NCBI RefSeq assembly: GCF_029436685.1
Contig: NZ_JAROCY010000004.1
Coordinates: 62,001 to 126,000 of the forward strand
Source: Novosphingobium cyanobacteriorum
GTDB taxonomy: Bacteria > Pseudomonadota > Alphaproteobacteria > Sphingomonadales > Sphingomonadaceae
Direction of reading: 5' to 3'
DNA length: 64,000 nucleotides
In this document: positions 1 to 7,991 of the stretch, in pieces
Numbering within the stretch: position 1 is the stretch's first letter
How the letters are laid out: every line of letters starts with the position of its first letter
Notes under the pieces: generated by a model
The model's input: the letters and a program-made list of their open reading frames with translations, nothing else
Told to the model about the DNA's origin: nothing
Databases searched by the model: none
Position numbers and translations under genes: made by a program

Positions 1-200
1 TTTCTATTGAGCCCGTATCGCAGTTCAATAAGAAAGCCGCAGCATCATATCGAAAATCTGGCGACGTCGCATGGTCACCTACTGCATAGCGACAACTCGG
101 CCTTGATTGCATGCAGCTGCAGAGTAAGATTAGACCAAGGAGTTTTGGAAGGAGTTTCGGAGACAGTTTACTTAATTGCCTCATCAAGTCGCACCCCCAC
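1..200. other. No supported gene at window start
   Basis: Open frames run through this stretch on the plus strand, but they continue antisense across the helix-turn-helix gene that ends at 201 and have no recognisable product. Base composition is lower in GC than the flanking genes. I see no RNA gene or repeat here. Confidence 0.5.
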
Positions 201-488
201 TCACCGCAGCAGTTCGCTCACCAGCGAGGGCCTTTGCGCGATCATCGCCAGCAGCACTTGCGCCGGGCCCCTGGGGCGGCGTCGGCCCTGTTCCCAGTTA
301 AGCAACGTACCCTTGGCCACGCCGATGCTGCGCGCGAAGGCGCTTTGCGAAAGGCCGGTGCTGGCGCGGATCGCCGCGACATCGACCTTGGGCACATCCA
401 CCGTGTGAACCACCGCGCCAATCTCGCGGCCTTCGGCGAAGGCCAGCGCCTCGCTCAGTCCCTGCTTGATGCTGTCATAGGCGCTCAT
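201..488 (-). CDS. HTH antitoxin-like DNA-binding protein (NadS/HigA-2 type), solitary
   Basis: A 95-residue protein whose C-terminal half (about residues 35-90) is an XRE-type helix-turn-helix. The LSQSAFARSIGVAKGTLLNWEQ stretch covers the two helices, and RRRPRGPAQVLL follows as in NadS/HigA-2 antitoxins. Such proteins repress their own operon and neutralise a RelE/HigB toxin encoded just upstream. No toxin frame is visible upstream (489-581) or between 1 and 200, so this looks like a solitary antitoxin or a free-standing regulator. An inverted repeat GCAAGC-N8-GCTTGC at 503-522, 15 bases before the start, is a candidate operator. Fold confident, biological role open. Confidence 0.8.
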   Translation of the reverse strand: MSAYDSIKQGLSEALAFAEGREIGAVVHTVDVPKVDVAAIRASTGLSQSAFARSIGVAKGTLLNWEQGRRRPRGPAQVLLAMIAQRPSLVSELLR

Positions 489-502
489 GGACCGCCACTA
501 TA

Positions 503-522
503 GCAAGCAAAGAGCAGCTTGC
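503..522. promoter_or_regulatory. Inverted repeat upstream of the HTH gene
   Basis: Perfect six-base arms GCAAGC and GCTTGC separated by eight bases, just upstream of the start at 488. The position suits an autoregulatory operator; that role is inferred from position and symmetry only. Confidence 0.35.
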
Positions 523-581
523 CGAGGGCAACCACCGCCGTGTCTTGCCATCGCTCCGCCACTGGCGAGTGTGCCCTCAGT

Positions 582-974
582 TCAAACCAACCCCAGCCGC
601 GCCAACTCCCCCGCAATCTCCGGCGGCAGGATGTCCGCGCTTTCGCCTTCGCCCAGGTCGGGCGGGCAATCGGCGTGTTCCAGGTAGCGCCAGCCCTGGT
701 GGGCGCGGCGGGGTTTGGGGTGGACGTCGATCAGGTGGGTCCTGATCACGATCTCGGTGCGACCGTCGGGCGCTTCCTCGAAGCCGATGATCTCGCTGCG
801 CGCCACCAGTTGGTGCTTGAGGATCCAGTAGACCGAGCCGCCGATCATCTCCGCGGCGCGTTTGGGGCGGTTGCGCGTGGTCAGCTTCGCCACCTCGCCA
901 CGGGTGCGGAACCAGCCGTGGACTTCGGCCAGCGACTGCGCGCCATAGGCGACCTTGGTCATGCTCAGCGGCAT
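582..974 (-). CDS. DUF1489 family protein
   Basis: A 130-residue soluble protein matching the DUF1489 family, which is widespread in alphaproteobacteria and has no assigned function. Recognisable family features are the N-terminal LSMTKVAYGAQSL segment, the TRNRPKRA motif, the GSVYWILK segment and a C-terminal ADILPPEIAGELARLGL tail. It lies 13 bases downstream of mgtE on the same strand, so the two are probably cotranscribed. No signal peptide or membrane segment is visible. Confidence 0.8.
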   Translation of the reverse strand: MPLSMTKVAYGAQSLAEVHGWFRTRGEVAKLTTRNRPKRAAEMIGGSVYWILKHQLVARSEIIGFEEAPDGRTEIVIRTHLIDVHPKPRRAHQGWRYLEHADCPPDLGEGESADILPPEIAGELARLGLV

Positions 975-987
975 CGCGGTGCGCCCT

Positions 988-2445
988 TCAACCCGTCAGG
1001 CCGGTCAGCACGGCAAGGCCGAGGAACGAGAAGAAGCCCATCACGTCGGTCGCCATCGTCACGAACACCGCCGAGGACACGGCGGGGTCCACGCGCAGCC
1101 GGTCGAGCGTGACCGGCACCATGATCCCGGCGAGCCCGGCGACGAGGTTGTTGATCACCATCGCCGCGCCGATCACCGCGCCAAGGTGCGGGTTGGCGAA
1201 CATCAGGCCGGTGCCCAGCCCGATCAGCGCACCGAGCGACAGGCCGTTGGCCTGCGCGATGCGGAATTCGCGCAGGATCATGCGGATGGTGTTGGAACTG
1301 GTCAGCTGGTTGGTGGCGATGGCGCGCACCACCACGGCCAGCGTCTGCGTGCCGGCGTTGCCGCCCATGCCCGAAACGATCGGCATCAGCACGGCCAACA
1401 GCGCGAAGCGGGCGATCGCGCCCTGGAACAGCCCCACCACCGATGATGCGATGATCGCGGTGCCCAGGTTCACCACCAGCCAGGCCAGGCGGGTGCGCAC
1501 GGTCAGCGCGATCGGCTCGTTGATGTCGCCATCGCCCGCGCCCGACAGGCGCAGCACGTCCTCGCTCGCCTCTTCCTGGATGATGTGGACCACGTCGTCC
1601 ACGGTGATCTGGCCCACCAGGCGGCCGCTCTCGTCCACCACCGCGGCAGAGATCAGCGCGTACTTCTGGAAGCGCAGCGCCACCTCTTCCTGGTCCATCG
1701 CCACGGGAATCAGCGTCTGGTCGCGCTTCATCACGTCGGACAGGGCCACGTGGCGCGGGGTGCGCAGGATCCAGCTGAGCACGCAGGTCCCCACGGGGCG
1801 GTGCTTGGGATCGACGATGAACACTTCCCAGAACTCGGTGGCGAGGTCCTCGTCCTCGCGCAGGTAGTCGATCAGGTCGCCCACCGTCAGGTGTTCGGGC
1901 ACCGCGATGAAGTCGCGGCTCATCAGGCGGCCGGCGGACTCCTCGGGAAAGGACAGCGCGCTCTCGATCGCGGCGCGGTCTTCCGGCTCCATCTCGGCAA
2001 GGACGGCCTGCTGGTCCTCCTCGTCGAGATCCTCGATCATGGCGACGGCGTCGTCCGTCTCCATCTGCTCGGCAAGGTCGGCCACCTCGTCGGGATCGAG
2101 ATCCTCGACCAGCTCCTCGCGGACCCAGTCGTTCATCTCGGCCAGCACGTCGGAGCCGAGCAGGTCGTTGATCGCGCGGGCGAGATCGGCGCGGTGCTCC
2201 TGCCCGATCAGCTCGAACAGGTCGGCCACGTCGGCGGGGTGCAGCGGTTCGACGAGGTTGTAGACCGCGTCCTGGTCACCCGCTTCCAGCGATTCGGTCA
2301 CCCTGCGGATGAACGAGGGGCGCAGGGTGTTGTCCTCGTCGTCGAGGCTTTCGGAATTGCGCGCAGGCTCTGCCACCGGCGGCAGCGCGTCATCCACGAT
2401 GCCGTCGGCGCGGATGTCCTCGAACCGGTCGTCCTCGCGCTCCAT
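988..2445 (-). CDS. mgtE: Magnesium transporter MgtE
   Basis: A 485-residue homodimeric inner-membrane Mg2+ channel. The acidic N-terminal superhelical MgtE_N domain spans about residues 50-160, with repeated LxPxDVADLFEL/LDPDEVADLAEQ units. Two CBS domains follow at about 165-290, and five membrane helices at about 310-485 carry the family signature GMGGNAGTQT. Cytosolic Mg2+ binding to the N and CBS domains closes the pore in this family. Length is typical. Divergent from the cyclophilin gene with a 109-base spacer; DUF1489 follows. No M-box riboswitch is recognisable in the short leader. Confidence 0.95.
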   Translation of the reverse strand: MEREDDRFEDIRADGIVDDALPPVAEPARNSESLDDEDNTLRPSFIRRVTESLEAGDQDAVYNLVEPLHPADVADLFELIGQEHRADLARAINDLLGSDVLAEMNDWVREELVEDLDPDEVADLAEQMETDDAVAMIEDLDEEDQQAVLAEMEPEDRAAIESALSFPEESAGRLMSRDFIAVPEHLTVGDLIDYLREDEDLATEFWEVFIVDPKHRPVGTCVLSWILRTPRHVALSDVMKRDQTLIPVAMDQEEVALRFQKYALISAAVVDESGRLVGQITVDDVVHIIQEEASEDVLRLSGAGDGDINEPIALTVRTRLAWLVVNLGTAIIASSVVGLFQGAIARFALLAVLMPIVSGMGGNAGTQTLAVVVRAIATNQLTSSNTIRMILREFRIAQANGLSLGALIGLGTGLMFANPHLGAVIGAAMVINNLVAGLAGIMVPVTLDRLRVDPAVSSAVFVTMATDVMGFFSFLGLAVLTGLTG

Positions 2446-2554
2446 GGGCGCGGGATAGGCGAGCGACCGCCAAAAGCAACCGCCAAGGCGCGCGCCTGTC
2501 GACTTTGTTGGGGAACGGCCCTAATGGGCGGTCAAACAGCAAGGAATCTGGACA

Positions 2555-3010
2555 ATGGCTGACGAAAAACTGGTCCTCTCGCTCGACAGCGGCGACGTGG
2601 TAATCAAGCTGCGCCCCGATCTGGCCCCCGGCCATGTGGAGCGGATCAAGGAGCTGGCGGGCGAAGGCTTCTATGACGGCGTGAAGTTCCACCGCGTGAT
2701 CCCCGGCTTCATGGCGCAGGGCGGCTGCCCCGATGGCACCGGCATGGGCGGTTCCAGCAAGCCTGACCTGAAGGCCGAATTCAACGATGCGCCGCACGTG
2801 CGCGGCGTGTGCTCGATGGCGCGCACCAGCTATCCGCATTCGGCCAACAGCCAGTTCTTCATCTGCTTCGACGATGCCCGCTTCCTTGACAAGCAGTACA
2901 CCGTGTGGGGCGAAGTGGAGAGCGGGATGGAGCACATCGACGCGCTGCCCAAGGGCGAGCCGCCAGCCAGCCCGGGCGTGATCCGCAAGGCCAGCGTCGT
3001 CTCTGCCTGA
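2555..3010 (+). CDS. ppiB: Cyclophilin-type peptidylprolyl isomerase
   Basis: A 151-residue cytoplasmic cyclophilin catalysing cis-trans isomerisation of peptidyl-prolyl bonds. The core signature FHRVIPGFMAQGGCPDGTG (about residues 46-64) carries the catalytic Arg. The SMARTSYPHSANSQFFI segment and the conserved WGEVESGMEHID also match the family. No signal peptide is present, so PpiB rather than periplasmic PpiA. Monocistronic: divergent mgtE lies upstream and a strong Rho-independent terminator follows 28 bases after the stop. Confidence 0.95.
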   Translation: MADEKLVLSLDSGDVVIKLRPDLAPGHVERIKELAGEGFYDGVKFHRVIPGFMAQGGCPDGTGMGGSSKPDLKAEFNDAPHVRGVCSMARTSYPHSANSQFFICFDDARFLDKQYTVWGEVESGMEHIDALPKGEPPASPGVIRKASVVSA

Positions 3011-3037
3011 GACACAACGCACTGATACGAATACTTA

Positions 3038-3066
3038 AAGGGGCTGCTTCGGCGGCCCCTTTTTGC
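3038..3066 (+). terminator. Rho-independent terminator after ppiB
   Basis: Stem GGGGCTGC/GCGGCCCC with a TTCG loop, preceded by AAA and followed by TTTTT. One G-U pair in the stem. Ends the ppiB transcript. Confidence 0.9.
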
Positions 3067-3131
3067 TTTAGGACATAGCTGTTGTCCGCAGGCCCATGCA
3101 GGTTGGCAGAAGCCGGGGCCGCGGGGGCAGC

Positions 3132-3986
3132 ATGACCGAAACGACGACGATGCAGTACTGGCCGCCGCAGGCCGACCTTGCGGGGCTGGTCACGGGATAC
3201 CATCACTACCGCGTGTCGCCGCCGCCGGGACAGGTGCACCGCGATGCCTTCCAGCCGGCATGGTTCAACCTGCGCATCCTGTTGACGCCCGAGACGGTGT
3301 GGCGGGTGCGGATCGGCGCTGCGCCATCGGTGCCCGTTCCGGCAGAGGCGCTGTTCGGGCCGGGCAGCAAGCTGACGTGGTCGGCCAGCGATGCCGGTGC
3401 GGTGGTGGGCGTGGGCCTGACCCCGCTGGCGTGGCTGCGCCTGAACGCCGGTGCCGCCGCCGACCTTGCCGACCGTGTCCTGCCGGCGGGCGATGTCCTG
3501 TCGGGGGTGGCGGAGCTGGCGGCCACCCTGCGCGACGCCGGGCCGGATGAGACGCCCGCGCTGTTCGGCCACTGGCTGTCCGGGCGGCTGGCGGCGCCGC
3601 AGCGGGGCGAGGAGCGGGCGGGACGGATCATGCGCGCCCTGCTTGACCCGGCAGTGCGCACCGTGTCCGCGCTGGCTGCCGAAGCCGGGGTGACGCCGCG
3701 CACGCTGGAGCGGCTGTGCCTTGTCGCCTTCGGCTTTCCGCCCAAGCTGCTGCTGCGCCGGGCGCGCTTCCTGCGGTCGATGCACGCCCTGTTAGACCGG
3801 GGCAGCGCAGGCGTGGCGATCGATCCCAGCTACAGCGACTATTCCCACTTCGTGCGCGAGGCACACGAGTTCCTGGGCATGACGCCCACCCGGTTCCAGC
3901 GCATGGCACCCCCCATGCTGCGCCGCTCGCTGGAAGAGCGCGCCCGCCAGCTGGGCGCCCCGGCGCAGGCACTCGCCAAGCCGTGA
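3132..3986 (+). CDS. AraC-family transcriptional regulator
   Basis: A 284-residue regulator if translation begins at the ATG at 3132; an earlier ATG at 3096 adds 12 low-complexity residues. The N-terminal half is a cupin-like sensor of unknown ligand, beginning YWPPQADLAGLVTGYHHYRV. The C-terminal third (about 190-270) has the two AraC helix-turn-helices: VSALAAEAGVTPRTLERLC and YSDYSHFVREAHEFLGMTPTRF. The latter corresponds to the family's FxxxSxFxRxFKxxxGxTPxxYR consensus. No adjacent target operon is evident. Confidence 0.88.
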   Translation: MTETTTMQYWPPQADLAGLVTGYHHYRVSPPPGQVHRDAFQPAWFNLRILLTPETVWRVRIGAAPSVPVPAEALFGPGSKLTWSASDAGAVVGVGLTPLAWLRLNAGAAADLADRVLPAGDVLSGVAELAATLRDAGPDETPALFGHWLSGRLAAPQRGEERAGRIMRALLDPAVRTVSALAAEAGVTPRTLERLCLVAFGFPPKLLLRRARFLRSMHALLDRGSAGVAIDPSYSDYSHFVREAHEFLGMTPTRFQRMAPPMLRRSLEERARQLGAPAQALAKP

Positions 3987-3998
3987 TGCCGGTTGCGA

Positions 3999-4016
3999 GG
4001 TTGACACGGTTGACAC
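3999..4016. repeat. Short tandem repeat GGTTGACAC x2
   Basis: Two exact back-to-back copies of GGTTGACAC lie 13 bases after the araC-family stop. Each contains a TTGACA -35-like hexamer, but no matching -10 was identified. Confidence 0.5.
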
Positions 4017-4171
4017 TGTCCAATGGGGTAAACCGAAAATCCCGCCGCTGGTGCCTGAACGGGTGCCGGCGATGCCCCCAAGAAGCCTGTGAATGACGGA
4101 AAACCGAGCGATTCGCCGTTCAAGCAAGGCAATGGTCGCAAAAACGCGCCGTGTAGGAAAGTTGTTTTTAG

Positions 4172-4191
4172 ATAACAGGCGCGTCTGTTAT
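4172..4191. terminator. AT-rich palindrome in the 3987-4262 gap
   Basis: Arms ATAACAG and CTGTTAT are separated by GCGCGT, with T-rich flanks on both sides (TTTTT before, CTTTT after). It could be a bidirectional terminator or an operator for the gene starting at 4263. The rest of the 276-base gap holds nothing else I recognise. Confidence 0.45.
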
Positions 4192-4262
4192 TAATCTTTT
4201 CCCGCACGCCCCCGAATGCGATTGGATTGGGCCTGCGGCGGGCAAGCTGATAGGGTGCCATC

Positions 4263-4688
4263 ATGATCCTTTCGCCCATGACAGACCGGCCCGCCACGGC
4301 TTGCCTTGGAATGGTGGCCGCCGCGCTGCTGGCCTGCGCCGCCACCCCCGCCCGTGCCGAGTGGATGAGCGCGGGGCAGCTGGCGGACCTGTGTGCGTCC
4401 ACCGTGCCCACCGATCGCGGCCTCTGCCTGTCCTATGTGATGGGCGTGCTCGATGGGGGGCGCTGGCGCGATCCGGCACTGAAGACGCCGGATGACCAGA
4501 CGGGCGGGCAGGTGCGTGATGTGGTGGTGCGCCATCTGGTGGCCCATCCCGAAGGCCGCGACCAGCCCGCGCGGCTGGCGGTGCAGGCGGCAGTGGCCGA
4601 GGCCTGGCCCGCGCTTCAGGCCAGGCCCGCGGCAAAAGCGCCCGCAAAGCCGAAGAAGCCGGTGCGCAAGCGGCGTACGCGCGGATAG
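4263..4688 (+). CDS. Rap1a/Tai-like secreted protein
   Basis: A 141-residue precursor. A signal peptide with hydrophobic core CLGMVAAALLACAATPARA is probably cut before EW. The mature part (about residues 33-115) has the Rap1a/Tai layout: LADLCAS, then CLSYVMGVLDG with the paired Cys, then a helix ending VVVRHLVAHPE. The Lys/Arg/Pro-rich tail is a local extension. Known family members Rap1a and Rap2a are periplasmic immunity proteins against type VI amidases in Serratia, but many homologues are not next to a T6SS and have no proven role; none is here. An internal ATG at 4278 is an alternative start. The downstream neighbour is a serralysin. Confidence 0.7.
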   Translation: MILSPMTDRPATACLGMVAAALLACAATPARAEWMSAGQLADLCASTVPTDRGLCLSYVMGVLDGGRWRDPALKTPDDQTGGQVRDVVVRHLVAHPEGRDQPARLAVQAAVAEAWPALQARPAAKAPAKPKKPVRKRRTRG

Positions 4689-4830
4689 ACCGCACCGGCG
4701 CGTTTCCAACCGTTTACCACGCAAGCGCCTGCAACACCGGCACAAGGCCCGCTGAACGGCTGCGAACCGGCGCCATCGCCTGCGCAACCGCGCGGACCGT
4801 GGCTTAGCGCGCTGTTCAACGCCGCCTGCC

Positions 4831-6603
4831 ATGGCGGGCTGGGGGCACGGGCGCCAGACGGCCGTGTCCTCACCACGCAGGGGCCTTTGGCAGGCAGTCG
4901 GGAGCGGGCAGTTGGCGGTCTATTCGGGATTCTCTCCAGTGGCGCGATATGCGCTGAGCGGGAACAAGTTCATCGATTCGCTGCTGCCGGCACAGGCCTG
5001 GTTCCGCGTGGCGTGGTCTGCCTCGGATGCCGGCACCACGCAGGTGACCTACAGCTTCCCCTGGGCCGATGGCGTGGCGAGCCCGTTCGTGCCCGGATAC
5101 GGCAAGGGCGAAAACGTGGCGGCGGTGACCGGCGCGGTGAATGCGGGCCAGGCGGCGCAGATCGCCGCAGCCTTTGCCCAATGGTCTGCCGTGGCGAACG
5201 TGGCGTTCACGCAAGTGGCGGAAACGGCAGGCGGCACCGTGGGCGATATCCGCGTGGCGTTCTCCTCGGCCGTTCCTTCCGGTTACTGGGGCTATGCACT
5301 GGGCGTGTCCGACGGGATGAACAACGCCCACGGCGACATCTGGATCGACGACAGCATGATCGGCCAGTCGTTTGCGCCGGGCACCTACAACTTCATGGCG
5401 ATGATGCACGAGATCGGCCACGCGGTGGGGCTGAAGCATCCGTTCGAGGCACCGAAGATTCCGGCAGGCTTCGACAACCGCCGCTATACGATCATGTCCT
5501 ACACCGATCCGGCCAATGCATCGTGGATCAACCCGGCCACGGGCAAGTGGGAATACCTGATCAAGTCACCCATGGTCTATGACATCCTGGCGATCCAGAA
5601 GATCTATGGCGCCAACATGGCGTGGCACACCGGGAACGACGTCTATTCCTTTGCGCCCGGCGCGCCTTCGTTCGAGGCGATCTGGGACGCCGGCGGCAAT
5701 GACACGATCAGCGTGGCCGATTTTACCAAGGGCTGCACGATCGACCTGCGCGCCGGGGCCTACAGCTCGCTCACCTATGACGCGCTGACGCTGACCAGCA
5801 ACATCGGCATCGCCTTCAACTGCGTGATCGAGAACGCCACCGGCGGGTCTGGCGGGGATACACTGCTGGGCAGCGATTTTGCCAATACGCTGGCGGGCGG
5901 GGCTGGGGATGACACGCTGCGCGGCAATGGCGGGGACGATGCGCTGCAGGGCGGCGCGGGCGCGGACACGCTGGATGGCGGCGCGGGCAACGATGCGCTG
6001 GACGGCGGCGACGGCGTGGACACCGCCAGCTATGCCGCGAGCACCGCGGGCGTGAAGGTGAGCCTGGCGATCAGCGGATACCAGGCGACCGGCGCAGGCA
6101 ACGACAGCCTGACGGGAATCGAGAACCTGACGGGCGGGGCGGGGGCCGACCTTCTGGTGGGCGATGGTTGCGACAACCGGCTGGATGGCGGGGCGGGCGC
6201 GGACAAGCTGCTGGGCGATGCCGGGGCCGATGTGCTGGTGGGCGGCGGCGGGCGTGATGTGCTGCTCGGCGGGGCAGGGGGCGACACGTTCCTGTTCGCC
6301 ACGATCAAGGACTTCAGCGGATCGGCGGTGGGATCGGCCGACCAGATCCTTGATTTCAGCCAGGCCGATGGCGACCGCATCGACCTTTCCGCCGTGGACG
6401 CGGTGAAGGCGACGGCGCTGGTGAACGACGCGTTCACGTGGATCGGCTCCGCCGCTTTCGGCAAGCACGCGGGCGAATTGCGCTATGTGGTTTCGGGCGG
6501 GATCGGGCTGGTGACCGGCGATGTGGACGGCAATGGCAGCGCGGACTTCGCCATCCGCATTGATGGCGGGCCGGCGCTGACGGCGGTCGATTTCCTGCTT
6601 TGA
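4831..6603 (+). CDS. Serralysin-like M10 metalloprotease with RTX repeats
   Basis: A 590-residue zinc protease of the M10B (serralysin) type, expected to leave the cell through a type I secretion system. No N-terminal signal peptide is seen. The catalytic domain (about 30-260) has the zinc motif HEIGHAVGLKH and the Met-turn region YTIMSYTD. Glycine-aspartate nonapeptide repeats (GGxGxDxLxG) at about 340-480 bind Ca2+ in a beta-roll. The C-terminal domain ends in an uncleaved secretion signal region (GDVDGNGSADFAI...VDFLL). No ATG, GTG or TTG lies in frame between the upstream stop at 4753 and 4831, so 4831 is the earliest start. No ABC transporter, membrane-fusion protein or inhibitor gene lies nearby. 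Confidence 0.93.
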   Translation: MAGWGHGRQTAVSSPRRGLWQAVGSGQLAVYSGFSPVARYALSGNKFIDSLLPAQAWFRVAWSASDAGTTQVTYSFPWADGVASPFVPGYGKGENVAAVTGAVNAGQAAQIAAAFAQWSAVANVAFTQVAETAGGTVGDIRVAFSSAVPSGYWGYALGVSDGMNNAHGDIWIDDSMIGQSFAPGTYNFMAMMHEIGHAVGLKHPFEAPKIPAGFDNRRYTIMSYTDPANASWINPATGKWEYLIKSPMVYDILAIQKIYGANMAWHTGNDVYSFAPGAPSFEAIWDAGGNDTISVADFTKGCTIDLRAGAYSSLTYDALTLTSNIGIAFNCVIENATGGSGGDTLLGSDFANTLAGGAGDDTLRGNGGDDALQGGAGADTLDGGAGNDALDGGDGVDTASYAASTAGVKVSLAISGYQATGAGNDSLTGIENLTGGAGADLLVGDGCDNRLDGGAGADKLLGDAGADVLVGGGGRDVLLGGAGGDTFLFATIKDFSGSAVGSADQILDFSQADGDRIDLSAVDAVKATALVNDAFTWIGSAAFGKHAGELRYVVSGGIGLVTGDVDGNGSADFAIRIDGGPALTAVDFLL

Positions 6604-6663
6604 CCCCCCAAGGCAGTGGTTGAAGGGGGACGATGCTGCATCAGGCCGGCAATCAGGTTCGTC

Positions 6664-7026
6664 TTACGCCACCTGCTTTGCGGTGTCGATTTCTCCAACA
6701 CCGGTGAGCGTGAACGCACCGGTTCCGGGCAGTTCCACGCGCAGTTCCAGTGTGCCACCTGCCGCTTCGACAAAACGGCGCAGGGTCGAGAGGTAAAGGT
6801 CGGCCTGGCGTTCCATCTTGACCACCGCAGGCTGCTTGATGCCGAGGCTTTGGGCGATCTGTTCCTGACTGCGCTGGGCTAGCTTGCGCAGCGCCTTGAG
6901 TCCTTCGACCTCGGCCTGAAGCTGCGCCGTGCGTTCCGCAATCCGGGCCTGTGCATCGGCGGGCATCGCCGTAACGACTTCATCAAGCGTGCGGCCCAGA
7001 ACGCTGGGCTTTTCCGACTGTGCCAT
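6664..7026 (-). CDS. HigA-type XRE antitoxin
   Basis: A 120-residue antitoxin-like repressor. A helical N-terminus (about 1-45, AQARIAERTAQLQAEVEGLK) precedes an XRE helix-turn-helix at about 48-85, including SQEQIAQSLGIKQPAVVKME. The C-terminus LSTLRRFVEAAGGTLELRVEL is typical of antitoxins paired with Gp49-like HigB toxins. It lies five bases downstream of the toxin gene in the same transcript, toxin first as in HigBA. It probably binds the palindrome upstream of the toxin. Confidence 0.88.
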   Translation of the reverse strand: MAQSEKPSVLGRTLDEVVTAMPADAQARIAERTAQLQAEVEGLKALRKLAQRSQEQIAQSLGIKQPAVVKMERQADLYLSTLRRFVEAAGGTLELRVELPGTGAFTLTGVGEIDTAKQVA

Positions 7027-7031
7027 CGTTC

Positions 7032-7385
7032 CTATCCTTTCAACGTATCAAGATGTTCGGCGAAGCGTGCATCGGCTTTGGCGATCAATCCCTTGTAGAA
7101 CCGCCTTTGCGCGACGCCCGCCTTGTCTCCCGCCACGAGGAGAATGGCTTTGCGTTCGGGATCGAAGGCAAAGGCAACGCGCCATACGCCGTCGTCCGCA
7201 CTGAACCGCAGTTCCTTCATGTTCGTATGGGCCGAACCTGCAAGGGTATCGGCATGGGGGCGCCCGAGAAGCGGCCCCTGCAACTGCAGCAATCCTGCGC
7301 TGGCGGCCAAAGCTTCCTGCACATCCTGAGGAAGCAGGAGGAACTCGGCTTCGAACGCCCGATGAAAGACGACAGTCCAAGACAT
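7032..7385 (-). CDS. HigB/RelE-type toxin (phage Gp49-like family)
   Basis: A 117-residue RelE-superfamily protein with the Gp49-like HigB pattern: N-terminal FHRAFEAEFLLLP, a central helix, then ADTLAGSAHTNMKELRF, VWRVAFAFDPERKAILLVAGDK and the C-terminal RFYKGLIAKADARFAEHL. Members are ribosome-dependent mRNA endoribonucleases held inactive by the partner HigA. First gene of the pair; the start lies ten bases from a perfect palindrome, a likely autoregulatory operator. Full length, no frameshift. Confidence 0.88.
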   Translation of the reverse strand: MSWTVVFHRAFEAEFLLLPQDVQEALAASAGLLQLQGPLLGRPHADTLAGSAHTNMKELRFSADDGVWRVAFAFDPERKAILLVAGDKAGVAQRRFYKGLIAKADARFAEHLDTLKG

Positions 7386-7394
7386 TGATGAAAT

Positions 7395-7410
7395 ATAACC
7401 CTACGGTTAT
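7395..7410. promoter_or_regulatory. Candidate operator of the HigBA-type locus
   Basis: Perfect inverted repeat ATAACC-CTAC-GGTTAT immediately upstream of the toxin start. XRE antitoxins of this family characteristically bind such short palindromes. The assignment to this antitoxin is inferred from position. Confidence 0.55.
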
Positions 7411-7431
7411 TATTTGTCCAGTGCTCGCGCC

Positions 7432-7866
7432 TTAAACCTCCGGCCGCAGCAGCAGGCGCGTCTCAGTCACCTCGATAACCGGCACTTCCCACGGGTGCGC
7501 CTGCACCAGGGCGAGGTAGGCGGCTTCGACCATCGCGTCGGTGGCGGTGTCGCGGATCCAGGTGGTGAGGGTGACGGTGGCGGAATGCTGGATTTCGCCT
7601 GCCTTGCCCAGGGTTGGCTTCGCGGCGAAAGTGGGGGCGAAGGTTTCCCAGCCCAGCATGATCTCGGCTACGCCATTATAGACGCGGAAATCGCCGAGCG
7701 CGGGTTCATCACGGATGATCTGCAGCATCGCCGCCAGCACCGGATCGCGGTCCATCGCGGTGCGGTCTCCGCCCAGCAGCGCGGCGAGCGTGGCTTCACT
7801 GACCGGCACGTGGACGGTGAGGCGGCGGGCGCGGCGGCTGGTGACGCGGGCGAGGGGGGCGGGCAT
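7432..7866 (-). CDS. Conserved hypothetical protein
   Basis: A 144-residue soluble protein with no confident family. The ATG at 7866 is preferred over one at 7893 because AAGGA lies at the right distance before it. The C-terminal segment LVQAHPWEVPVIEVTET resembles the HPYExP motif of CutA and NIF3 C-terminal folds. That is a weak resemblance, since the rest does not match CutA. It is separated from the toxin-antitoxin pair by 46 bases and is not obviously part of it. Confidence 0.65.
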   Translation of the reverse strand: MPAPLARVTSRRARRLTVHVPVSEATLAALLGGDRTAMDRDPVLAAMLQIIRDEPALGDFRVYNGVAEIMLGWETFAPTFAAKPTLGKAGEIQHSATVTLTTWIRDTATDAMVEAAYLALVQAHPWEVPVIEVTETRLLLRPEV

Positions 7867-7919
7867 GGCTTGGTCCTTGGTGTTCCGTTTCACCGGTGGC
7901 AGGGAACCCCCACCCCCGG

Positions 7920-7940
7920 CCCCTCCCCACCGGGGAGGGG
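7920..7940. repeat. Intergenic hairpin, CCCCTCCCC...GGGGAGGGG
   Basis: Perfect nine-base arms with a three-base loop between the hypothetical gene and the LysR gene. Similar C/G-run hairpins recur in fragmentary form at other gene ends in this window, near 46850 and 47245. Could serve as a transcription end. Confidence 0.5.
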
Positions 7941-7991
7941 GGGGAAGTGGCGCAATACGAACGGAAATCGGGGGGTGAAGTAAAGCCCCTC

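Noticed and set aside
7-408. Plus-strand open frame at the window start
   Set aside because: It runs antisense through the helix-turn-helix gene, and its product has no recognisable feature.
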